Below, piece after piece: positions 1 through 6,477 of a stretch of 6,978 bases of DNA. This DNA comes from Bacteroidota bacterium (GTDB lineage: Bacteria > Bacteroidota > Bacteroidia > Chitinophagales > LD1), in contig JAFDYP010000360.1 in assembly GCA_018267355.1 (NCBI GenBank), positions 1 through 6,978 on the forward strand, written 5' to 3'. Both the position numbers and the translations under genes were made by a program. A model generated the notes under the pieces. That model was not told the origin of the DNA and ran no database searches. It saw nothing but the letters and a program-made list of their open reading frames with translations. Every line of letters starts with the position of its first letter. Within the stretch, counting starts at the first letter, position 1.

Positions 1-3000
1 GTAGGCGTGGATAATGTTTGCGCACTCTTCCAATATCAATCTATCAGTATCAATACCAGCATACTCTCTATCAATGGTGCTACCAGCCTGCCATACTATT
101 CATTCCTGATGGTAGCAGATAATGCCGGAGCGAATACAGTAAGCGCTGCTACAGGCCTGCCTAATAATATCAATGCCAGGATCGCAAGGGTCTGGAGGGT
201 ATCTCAAACCGGTACTCGCACCAGTATGAACTTCGTATATGACAAATCATCTACCAACTATGGCAACTATGCCGCCATCTCATCATCTATGAATGTGTAT
301 ATGCTCATAGACTCCAATGCTGACGGCGTATATGAAACATATAAGTCAGGTACTCCATCCGGCTCTACCATTTCCTATAATGCAGACCTAAGGGATGGCG
401 CTCTGTTTACTTTCGGATTTCAGGCTAATATAGACTATGGCGACGCATGGGGAGTGCCTACGACATCTGCCAATAATGGCGCAGGCCATATGATCGTGGC
501 TGGTGTATACCTGGGCTCGCAGATAGATGCAGAGCTGGATGGTCAGCCATCGGTCAATGAGCTGGGTGACGATACCATAGGTGTAGCTGACGAAGATGGT
601 GTAAACTTCAACGTAGGTGTACCTACCTCCGTGAATATCGTCACTATGGGTACCAATACGATCACAGTGACAGCCAGCGTAGCCGGCTACCTCAATGCCT
701 GGGCTGACCTGAACCAGAATAATTCCTACGATGGTGGCAGCGAATACTTGATACAGAATGTACATCTCAATGCCGGAGCGAACGTTATAACCTTTAACGT
801 GTCTGACTCGGTAGAATATGGACCTACCTCTATAAGATTCCGTTTCGCTACCGGCAGCTCAGATGTGACTTCTGCTACGGGTCTGGCTACAAACGGCGAG
901 GTAGAAGACTACCAGATATATGTGACTGCACCGCTGGTAGCAGCATGTACCAACGGTTTCCAGAATCCGGGCTTTGAGATGGGCCCGGCTCCGAGCAGCT
1001 ATATCATCACCTCTGAGTCCAATCTGCCATACTGGAGAACTACCGCTTCAGATAAAATGATCGAAATGTGGCAGAGCGGTTTTAATGGCGTGCCGGCTCA
1101 CGGGGGTTCTTACTTCATGGAGCTCGAGGCTAACCTCTACGGCGCACTGTATCAGGATGTGTACACCACACCGGGCACCAAACTTCAGTGGAGCTTCTCT
1201 CACAGGGGTAGGTCAGGTGCAGATACTGCACAGCTCCTGATAGGACCGCCGCAGTCTCCTACACTCCAGGCTACCGCTATGGATGGTACTAGTGCCTGGG
1301 GTACTTATGGTGGCTTCTATACTGTACCTGCGGGTCAATATATCACACGCCTTCAGTTTACAGCAGTTGGTTCATATGGTGGCAATAACTCAATAGGCAA
1401 CTTCCTCGATGATGTGTCTGTGGGTAGCTCATTTGACTATGGTGATGCTCCTGATACTTATCATACGCTGTATGCCAATAATGGGCCATATCACTCAGTA
1501 TCTGGTAGCCTATACCTGGGTACCGGTGAGACCTGCGATGCAGACGGCCAGCCGGGCACTGCTGCTAACTCTGATGCACTGGATGATGGTGTTACCTTCC
1601 CTACACCATGCGCTAACTGTAATACCTTTACTGTAAACATCAGTGCATACAATAACTCTGGTCAGTACGCTACCATAGCAGGCTGGATAGATTTTAATAA
1701 GAATGGCGTGTTTGATGCCTCTGAGCGGAAGTCTGTACGTATACCGTCCAGTGCCTCCACGCAGGTAGTGAGCATGACTTTCACGGTTAACTCGTTCTCA
1801 TCAGCTACGCCTACTACCTATGGACGCTTTCGTATAGCCAATGACAGCACAGAAGTGGCCAACCCTACAGGTCTGGCTACCAGCGGCGAGGTAGAGGACT
1901 ACCAGATCTCATGTGTAGGTATGCCTTTCGCTATACCTACAGCTCCGAGCACTGTGTGTGCACGTGGTCCTATGACTCTCAGTGCCTCTGGAAATGCGCC
2001 GTACTATAGCTGGACAGGGCCAAACGGCTACACCAGCACCTCACAGAATCCATCGTTCGCTAGTGTAGCATTCACCGACTCAGGCTCATACAGGGTATAT
2101 GCCGTATATTCAAATGGATGCGCTATAGACTCTGCGGTACATGTGAGTGTAGCAGACTGCTACGTAAACCTTAGCGGTAAAATGCTGGACGATGCAAATG
2201 GCAACGGATTGAAAGATGGTGTAGAGGTTACCAGCAATCGGGGCCAGACATTTTTTGCAGTGTTATCCGGTAGTAGCAATACTGTGCTTGCTTCTACTGC
2301 TGTAGCTGCTGATGGTTCTTTCACCTTCACCTCTGTACCTGCCTATACTACCAGTATGAAGATCATCCCTAGTACGAACAATCCATCTGTAGGGGCGGCG
2401 ACACCAGCCAGTTCATGGCCTACTAATTGGGTAGGAACTAAATCTCAGTACGGCTCAAACAATAATGCCGGCACCGGTGTCTACAGCACTGCTAGCCAAC
2501 TGCCTGTGAGTGTGAGTCAGACCAGCGTGACCAATGTATACCTGGGCTATGATCAGCTGCCGTCTTCATCACCAAGGACATATACTATCCCTAAGCCTGC
2601 ACATTATGCTGCTAAAGCCATAACAGCTGCGAACGGACTAGGTATGTTTGGCGGTACAGATCCTGAGGACGGTACATTTACCGCTGGTAGCAAGTTTACG
2701 ATCACTGACCTGTCAGGGCTCAATGGCAATCAACTCTATTACGATGCTAACGGCGATGGTACGCTGCAGGTATATGAAGAGATCACAGGCTATACGGTGA
2801 TCACCAATGTAGACCCCACTAAGTTCATGATCAAGTTTAGCGGCACCGCTTCACAGACTTTGACATTCAACTATGCGAGTACAGATGCCGCAGGCAAAGT
2901 GGATCCTGCACCGGCCACCTATACTATCCAGTGGAGCGGCGCACTGCCAGTCAAGCTGATCTCATTCAGCGGAGATAAATATGAGGACACAAAATCACTC

Positions 3001-3519
3001 CTCAGGTGGGCTACAGCATCAGAAATAAACAATGACCATTTTAATATCGAGCGGTCGGCTGATGGCAATACCTGGGAAAAGATCGGTGAAGTAAAGGGTA
3101 ATGGCACTACAAATGATGCACAGAACTATGAGTTCATAGATGCAATGCCACTGAGCGGTACAAACTACTATCGCCTGAAGCAAGTAGATGTAGATGGCAA
3201 GTTTGAATACTCTGGCATAGTGGCAGTAGATTTTGGTACTGCTCCAGCCAGACAGATCAATACCACCATCATGCAGGTATACCCTAATCCGCTGGCATCA
3301 GGCCGCGCACTGAATATCGCTCTGAAAGAATCTAATGATAATATCAGGCAGGTAGTGATCACTAACGAGATGGGGCAGGTGGTATATACTAACGATATGC
3401 AGGATCAGACGCAGGAATATATGGTACAAGGCCTCGATCTCGCAGCCGGCATCTATATAGTGAATGTAGTATCAGATTCTAACGCCACTTTCTCAGGCAA
3501 AATAATAGTGACTCAATAG
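1..3519 (+). CDS. Large modular secreted protein with two GEVED repeats and a T9SS type A sorting domain (5' partial)
   Basis: Extracellular or surface protein, exported by Sec and then the type IX secretion system; its ligand is unknown. The frame is open to base 1 and a GTG at 7 is only the first possible internal start. There is no signal peptide, so the gene begins upstream. Residues counted from that GTG: 1-140, a Bacteroidota module with an IARVWRVSQTG segment and a DSNADG loop; 143-308, first DYGDA...GEVEDY unit; about 314-470, a jelly-roll-like domain (NPGFE, LPYW, FLDDVSVG); 477-637, second DYGDAP...GEVEDY unit; 639-715, Ig/PKD-like domain; 719-845, SdrD B-like domain with DDANGNGLKDG; about 859-975, a cadherin-like module with GTDPEDG and an EF-hand-like loop at 913-924; 979-1080, the LPVKLISFSG...YYRLKQVD linker domain; 1089-1170, the C-terminal sorting domain beginning MQVYPNP and ending GKIIVTQ. 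Adhesin or matrix protein is the best guess; no catalytic domain is visible. The gene ends in TAG and is followed by a terminator. Confidence 0.93.
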   Translation, partial: VGVDNVCALFQYQSISINTSILSINGATSLPYYSFLMVADNAGANTVSAATGLPNNINARIARVWRVSQTGTRTSMNFVYDKSSTNYGNYAAISSSMNVYMLIDSNADGVYETYKSGTPSGSTISYNADLRDGALFTFGFQANIDYGDAWGVPTTSANNGAGHMIVAGVYLGSQIDAELDGQPSVNELGDDTIGVADEDGVNFNVGVPTSVNIVTMGTNTITVTASVAGYLNAWADLNQNNSYDGGSEYLIQNVHLNAGANVITFNVSDSVEYGPTSIRFRFATGSSDVTSATGLATNGEVEDYQIYVTAPLVAACTNGFQNPGFEMGPAPSSYIITSESNLPYWRTTASDKMIEMWQSGFNGVPAHGGSYFMELEANLYGALYQDVYTTPGTKLQWSFSHRGRSGADTAQLLIGPPQSPTLQATAMDGTSAWGTYGGFYTVPAGQYITRLQFTAVGSYGGNNSIGNFLDDVSVGSSFDYGDAPDTYHTLYANNGPYHSVSGSLYLGTGETCDADGQPGTAANSDALDDGVTFPTPCANCNTFTVNISAYNNSGQYATIAGWIDFNKNGVFDASERKSVRIPSSASTQVVSMTFTVNSFSSATPTTYGRFRIANDSTEVANPTGLATSGEVEDYQISCVGMPFAIPTAPSTVCARGPMTLSASGNAPYYSWTGPNGYTSTSQNPSFASVAFTDSGSYRVYAVYSNGCAIDSAVHVSVADCYVNLSGKMLDDANGNGLKDGVEVTSNRGQTFFAVLSGSSNTVLASTAVAADGSFTFTSVPAYTTSMKIIPSTNNPSVGAATPASSWPTNWVGTKSQYGSNNNAGTGVYSTASQLPVSVSQTSVTNVYLGYDQLPSSSPRTYTIPKPAHYAAKAITAANGLGMFGGTDPEDGTFTAGSKFTITDLSGLNGNQLYYDANGDGTLQVYEEITGYTVITNVDPTKFMIKFSGTASQTLTFNYASTDAAGKVDPAPATYTIQWSGALPVKLISFSGDKYEDTKSLLRWATASEINNDHFNIERSADGNTWEKIGEVKGNGTTNDAQNYEFIDAMPLSGTNYYRLKQVDVDGKFEYSGIVAVDFGTAPARQINTTIMQVYPNPLASGRALNIALKESNDNIRQVVITNEMGQVVYTNDMQDQTQEYMVQGLDLAAGIYIVNVVSDSNATFSGKIIVTQ
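433..930 (+). repeat. GEVED module, copy 1 (protein-level repeat)
   Basis: Residues 143-308 of the large secreted protein. The unit runs from DYGDA through YLG, a DGQP segment and DEDGVNF to GEVEDYQI, the pattern seen in GEVED-domain proteins. It contains the acidic loop DLNQNN (residues 234-239), which is likely to bind calcium. Copy 2 lies 990-1002 bases downstream with the same order of motifs. GEVED modules are known from secreted Bacteroidota proteins; their binding function is not established here. Confidence 0.8.
1435..1917 (+). repeat. GEVED module, copy 2 (protein-level repeat)
   Basis: Residues 477-637 of the large secreted protein, with the same landmarks as copy 1: DYGDAP, YLG, DADGQPG, DDGVTF and GEVEDYQI. 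Its loop DFNKNGVFDASE (residues 562-573) has acidic or amide residues at EF-hand positions 1, 3, 5 and 9 and Glu at position 12, so calcium binding is likely. The last 40 bases (1871-1910) match copy 1 (881-920) at 35 of 40 positions, far closer than the rest of the module. Confidence 0.8.
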
Positions 3520-3544
3520 TCACAACGATAACGGGTTTTTTTCT

Positions 3545-3585
3545 TAGAACAGCGCGAGGTGAATACCTGCGCTGTTTTTGTTTTT
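3545..3585 (+). terminator. Rho-independent terminator of the secreted-protein gene
   Basis: ACAGCGC (3549-3555) pairs perfectly with GCGCTGT (3569-3575). After a bulged G, AGGT (3557-3560) pairs with ACCT (3565-3568) around a GAAT loop. The stem is followed by TTTTT, G, TTTTT on the + strand. It starts about 25 bases after the stop of the secreted-protein gene. Read on the - strand, the hairpin is not followed by a U-run (TCTAAGAAAA), so it should terminate the + strand transcript better than the converging uup transcript. Confidence 0.88.
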
Positions 3586-3592
3586 AGTCACC

Positions 3593-5512
3593 TTAAGCTG
3601 TTTTCTCGCTCAGCTCCAGCCAGCGCATTTCCTTTGACTCCAGCTGTCTGGTCACCTCCGCTATACGCGCCAGCACTTTTTGCAGCTCTTCATATGGCAG
3701 TGTGCCTGATGCGATCTTTTCATTTAGTTCATCGCGCTCTTTGGTGAGTACCGGTAGTTCCTTCTCCAGTGCTTCAAATTCAAACTTTTCTTTAAAGGAC
3801 ATTTTTTTTGAAGTAGCTGCCTCTGCCTTGACGATCGGTTTTTCTTCTTTCTCCTCCGGCTCTGCCTGTAGCAGGGATGATTTAGCCTCCTGGCTGAAGG
3901 TACCTGTTTTTTTCTCCTGGTCCTTATAGAAGCGATACAAAGTGTAGTTGCCCGGGAAATCACGGATCACGCCCTTGCCTTCAAATACAAACAGGTGGTC
4001 TACCAGCTTGTCCATAAAGTACCTGTCGTGAGATACAATGATCACACAGCCTTGATACGAGAGCAGGAAGTCCTCCAATACCTGCAGTGTGATCAGGTCC
4101 AGGTCATTAGTAGGCTCATCCAGTATCAGGAAGTTTGGGTTGGTAAAGAGGATAGCCAGGAGCTGCAGCCGCTTCTTCTCACCACCGCTCAGCTTTGATA
4201 TAAAGGTAAATTGCTGCTCAGGCGTAAACTGGAAAAGCTCCAGAAACTTGGTAGCAGAGACTTTATCGCCATTGGCCAGCGGAAAATGTTCTGCAATATC
4301 TTTGACGTATTCTATCACCCGCTTGTCCTCTTTCCACTGCAGGCCTTTCTGGTCAAAGTAGCCAAAGACTATTGTATCACCCACGTTGATCTTGCCGGTG
4401 TCCGGCTTTTCTATGCCTAATAGAATATTGAGGAAGGTGGTTTTACCTACTCCGTTTTCCCCTATGATGCCTATCCGGTCACCTTTCTTAAAAGTATAGT
4501 CAAAGCCATTCAGGATTTTCTTTTCTCCATAGGCTTTATAGACCTTTTTGAGCTCTAGTATTTTGCCGCCCAGGCGGGACATCTTGACATTGAGCATCAG
4601 CTCCTGCTCTTTAGTCTTGCCTGCTGCTTTGGTTTGCAGCTCGTAGAAGGCATCAATGCGCGATTTGGATTTGGTAGTACGCGCCTTAGGCTGCTTACGC
4701 ATCCAGTCCAGTTCTTTGCGCATCAGGTTACGCGCTTTGTCTACACTGGCGCTCTCAGTCGCCTCTCTCTCTGCCTTCTTCTCTAGGAAGTATTCGTAGT
4801 CTCCCGGATAAGTATAAAGCTCGCCCGGTGTCAGCTCCATGATCTCATTGCACACAGAGTCCAGGAAATAGCGGTCGTGTGTGACTAGCAGGAGTGTCAT
4901 CTTGGAGTCAGCGAGGAAGTTTTCCAACCACTCTATCATATCAAAGTCCAGGTGGTTGGTCGGTTCATCCATGATCAGCAGCTTGCGGCTTGCGTCAAAC
5001 TCTACATCTATCAGTGTCTTGGCCAGTGCCAGGCGCTTCTTCTGACCGCCGGAGAGCTGGCCCGCTTTATTGGTCAGAGTGCCTATTTTCAGCCTGCCTA
5101 GTATCTGATGTACCTTGCTCTCAAAGTCCCAGGCATTCAGCTCATCCATCTTACCCATCGCATCCGTCAGCTTGTCAGCATCGGGGTTCTCATCTTCCAT
5201 CAGTGCTTCATATTCTTTCACTGCATCTATCATGGGATGCCGATGGTCAAATATGTTTTCGACTACGGTCTTGGCTGGGTCAAAAACCGGCTCCTGATCC
5301 AGAAAGCAGACCTTCACATCTTTATGTACCCATACTTTGCCCTCCTCGGCAGTGTCCCTGCCCGCTATGATATTGAGCATAGTACTTTTGCCCGCCCCGT
5401 TTTTGGCTATCAGGCCCACCTTATCTCCTTCAGAGATATTCAGGGTGATATTTGAGAAAACAGGCTTGGCGCCAAAGGATTTAGAGAGGCCCTCTACAGA
5501 TAGATAATGCAT
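3593..5512 (-). CDS. uup: ABC-F family ATPase, Uup type
   Basis: Cytosolic ATPase with two nucleotide-binding domains and no membrane segments. ABC-F proteins bind the ribosomal E site, and Uup/YfmR-type members are linked to rescue of stalled elongation. The 639 residues match the usual Uup length (about 635). NBD1: Walker A AKNGAGKST (36-44), signature LSGGQ (153-157), Walker B LLIMDE (178-183), switch His212. The interdomain linker (about 240-315) has the basic PKARTTKSKSRI stretch characteristic of Uup. NBD2: Walker A GENGVGKTT (351-359), LSGGE (441-445), LILDE ending at Glu466, His495. Both catalytic glutamates (183 and 466) are present. A charged region (about 535-570) leads to a C-terminal coiled coil (about 572-637), the DNA/RNA-binding tail that separates Uup from EttA. 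The start MHYLSVEGLSKSFG is the normal family N-terminus. No Shine-Dalgarno is seen, as usual in this phylum. The B12-subunit gene lies 37 bases upstream on the same strand, so co-transcription is likely. Confidence 0.95.
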   Translation of the reverse strand: MHYLSVEGLSKSFGAKPVFSNITLNISEGDKVGLIAKNGAGKSTMLNIIAGRDTAEEGKVWVHKDVKVCFLDQEPVFDPAKTVVENIFDHRHPMIDAVKEYEALMEDENPDADKLTDAMGKMDELNAWDFESKVHQILGRLKIGTLTNKAGQLSGGQKKRLALAKTLIDVEFDASRKLLIMDEPTNHLDFDMIEWLENFLADSKMTLLLVTHDRYFLDSVCNEIMELTPGELYTYPGDYEYFLEKKAEREATESASVDKARNLMRKELDWMRKQPKARTTKSKSRIDAFYELQTKAAGKTKEQELMLNVKMSRLGGKILELKKVYKAYGEKKILNGFDYTFKKGDRIGIIGENGVGKTTFLNILLGIEKPDTGKINVGDTIVFGYFDQKGLQWKEDKRVIEYVKDIAEHFPLANGDKVSATKFLELFQFTPEQQFTFISKLSGGEKKRLQLLAILFTNPNFLILDEPTNDLDLITLQVLEDFLLSYQGCVIIVSHDRYFMDKLVDHLFVFEGKGVIRDFPGNYTLYRFYKDQEKKTGTFSQEAKSSLLQAEPEEKEEKPIVKAEAATSKKMSFKEKFEFEALEKELPVLTKERDELNEKIASGTLPYEELQKVLARIAEVTRQLESKEMRWLELSEKTA

Positions 5513-5549
5513 ATTGGGCGCAATAATACGAAAAAGCGGAGGGACAGCC

Positions 5550-5957
5550 TTAGAAAGACCGATGTGTACCCACCCAGGCCTTGATATAGTCGGCTATCTG
5601 GATAGTCGGCGTACCGGGAGGGAAAAGCTCTCCGCAGCCCTGGTCTTTGAGCTGCTGCATATCATCAGCAGGTATGATGCCCCCCCCGGTCAGCAATACA
5701 TCGTCCATACCTTTCTCCTTCATCAGTGAGAGTACTTTGGGGAATACGGTATTGTGCGCACCGGAGAGGATGCTGATACCTATCGCGTCTACGTCCTCTT
5801 GCAGTGCGGCATTGACTACCATCTCCGGTGTCTGGCGCAGGCCGGTATAGATCACCTCCATGCCCGCATCGCGCAGGGCAGAGGCTATGACTTTAGCTCC
5901 GCGGTCGTGGCCATCGAGGCCTACTTTGGCTACCAGTACTCTGACGGGACGTGACAT
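5550..5957 (-). CDS. Stand-alone cobalamin-binding subunit, methylmalonyl-CoA mutase C-terminal type
   Basis: 135-residue Rossmann-like B12-binding protein, expected to act in the cytosol as the small subunit of an acyl-CoA mutase (methylmalonyl-, isobutyryl- or 2-hydroxyisobutyryl-CoA mutase class). It binds adenosylcobalamin base-off/His-on. The signature is complete: D15-G-H17-D-R-G20, with His17 the predicted lower axial cobalt ligand, then S62-I-L64 and G91-G92-G93. The length agrees with the separate small subunits of IcmB/HcmB type (about 136 residues), so this is not a truncated fusion. The N-terminus [20 protein letters not shown] starts right at the first beta strand, which supports this ATG. 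No large catalytic subunit or GTPase chaperone (MeaB/ArgK type) is present in the window, so the substrate cannot be assigned. A terminator separates it from the gene upstream; uup follows after 37 bases. The run of eight G in the sense strand (5680-5687) encodes the conserved glycine motif. Confidence 0.92.
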   Translation of the reverse strand: MSRPVRVLVAKVGLDGHDRGAKVIASALRDAGMEVIYTGLRQTPEMVVNAALQEDVDAIGISILSGAHNTVFPKVLSLMKEKGMDDVLLTGGGIIPADDMQQLKDQGCGELFPPGTPTIQIADYIKAWVGTHRSF

Positions 5958-5977
5958 ATCATTATTGTTTAGCAGAA

Positions 5978-6009
5978 ATAAAAAAGCATACAGCCAGGGG
6001 CTGTATGCT
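5978..6009 (-). terminator. Rho-independent terminator after the acidic-protein gene
   Basis: AGCATACAG (5985-5993) is perfectly complementary to CTGTATGCT (6001-6009). Two more C-G pairs extend the stem to 11 bp, leaving a three-base loop. On the - strand the hairpin is followed directly by a T-rich run (TTTTTATTT). It begins 19 bases after the stop codon of the acidic-protein gene and ends before the B12-subunit gene, so it should uncouple the two. Confidence 0.9.
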
Positions 6010-6028
6010 ACTATAGTTTTGGTGTGCC

Positions 6029-6364
6029 TTAGAAATCATCATCGAATCCTCCGCCACCGCCGAAGTCATCAAACTCCTCTTCCTCCTGAAAGTCATCAAA
6101 GTCATCATCTTCGTCTTCGTCTCTCTTGCGGCCTTTGCTACCCTTAGATTTATTATCTATCAGGTCTTCAAATTCCTCAAGGTCCAGATCGCGGATATCA
6201 TCTTCTGATGGCTCGCTCTCCTCTGTCTCAAACTCTGCCTCAGAGGCATCCAGGTCCTCGTCCTCTTCATCTTCCAGATCTTCATCGTCGTCATCATCGC
6301 TCTTCCCTTTCTTTTTGGAGTTGAGATCGAGGTCATCCTCTTCTTCGCGTTTCTTGCGTGGCAT
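6029..6364 (-). CDS. Hyper-acidic low-complexity protein with Gly-rich DDDF C-terminus
   Basis: I do not recognise a named family. The 111 residues contain 31 Asp and 24 Glu (about half) against 15 Lys/Arg, giving a net charge near -40, and no Cys or Trp. Basic clusters punctuate the acidic stretches: PRKKR at the N-terminus, KKKGK near 17-21 and [10 protein letters not shown] at 72-81. The tail has phenylalanines set in acid ([12 protein letters not shown]), then five glycines, then a terminal FDDDF. No signal peptide, membrane segment or folded domain is visible; it is probably intrinsically disordered and cytosolic. It looks like a real gene rather than a chance ORF because it has a plausible promoter upstream, an ATG start and a strong terminator 19 bases after the stop. 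Similar short acidic hypothetical proteins occur in Bacteroidota, but their function is unknown to me. Possible roles, by inference only, are nucleic-acid mimicry, a chaperone-like partner of basic proteins, or binding of SSB-tail receptors. Confidence 0.75.
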   Translation of the reverse strand: MPRKKREEEDDLDLNSKKKGKSDDDDDEDLEDEEDEDLDASEAEFETEESEPSEDDIRDLDLEEFEDLIDNKSKGSKGRKRDEDEDDDFDDFQEEEEFDDFGGGGGFDDDF

Positions 6365-6404
6365 ATGACTTAGTTTATGGTTTTTAATTTTGGCTTACTG
6401 ACGG

Positions 6405-6436
6405 CAAATAAATAAAGAGTGTTTTAAATGCGCCAA
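6405..6436 (-). promoter_or_regulatory. Candidate Bacteroidota promoter for the acidic-protein gene
   Basis: On the - strand, TTG (6434-6436) lies 21 bases before TTTATTTG (6405-6412). This fits the Bacteroidota housekeeping consensus TTG ... TAnnTTTG, with one mismatch in the -7 box. Transcription would start near 6400, giving a leader of roughly 35 bases that is A-rich and has no Shine-Dalgarno. The stretch is AT-rich, so a chance match is possible. Confidence 0.4.
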
Positions 6437-6477
6437 GATTTTTTTGAAAATATTTTAGCGCCGTTCCCTCTATAAAT

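Noticed and set aside
388..765. 125-codon - strand ORF inside the secreted-protein gene
   Set aside because: It is antisense to a clearly conserved GEVED module, with no domain features and no supporting signals.
3559..3747. + strand ORF between the secreted-protein gene and uup
   Set aside because: It begins inside the terminator hairpin and runs antisense to the uup coiled-coil tail.
4990..5455. Overlapping + strand ORFs opposite uup
   Set aside because: They lie entirely within the first ATPase domain of uup, which is conserved on the other strand, and resemble no protein family.
5521..5528. TATTATTG box just upstream of uup as a separate promoter
   Set aside because: It lies only about 8 bases before the ATG and has no matching -33 TTG; co-transcription with the B12 gene is simpler.
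5958..6028. Cobalamin riboswitch upstream of the B12-binding gene
   Set aside because: The gap is only 71 bases, mostly a terminator hairpin, and too short for a B12 riboswitch aptamer.
6126..6368. + strand ORF rich in Ser/Arg opposite the acidic gene
   Set aside because: The Ser/Arg runs are the complement of Asp/Glu codons; it has no start context and no family resemblance.
6440..6465. Possible terminator hairpin after gltX (AAAATATTTT palindrome, GCGC flanks)
   Set aside because: The stem is short and AT-only, with no proper U-run following it on the - strand; not convincing as a rho-independent terminator.
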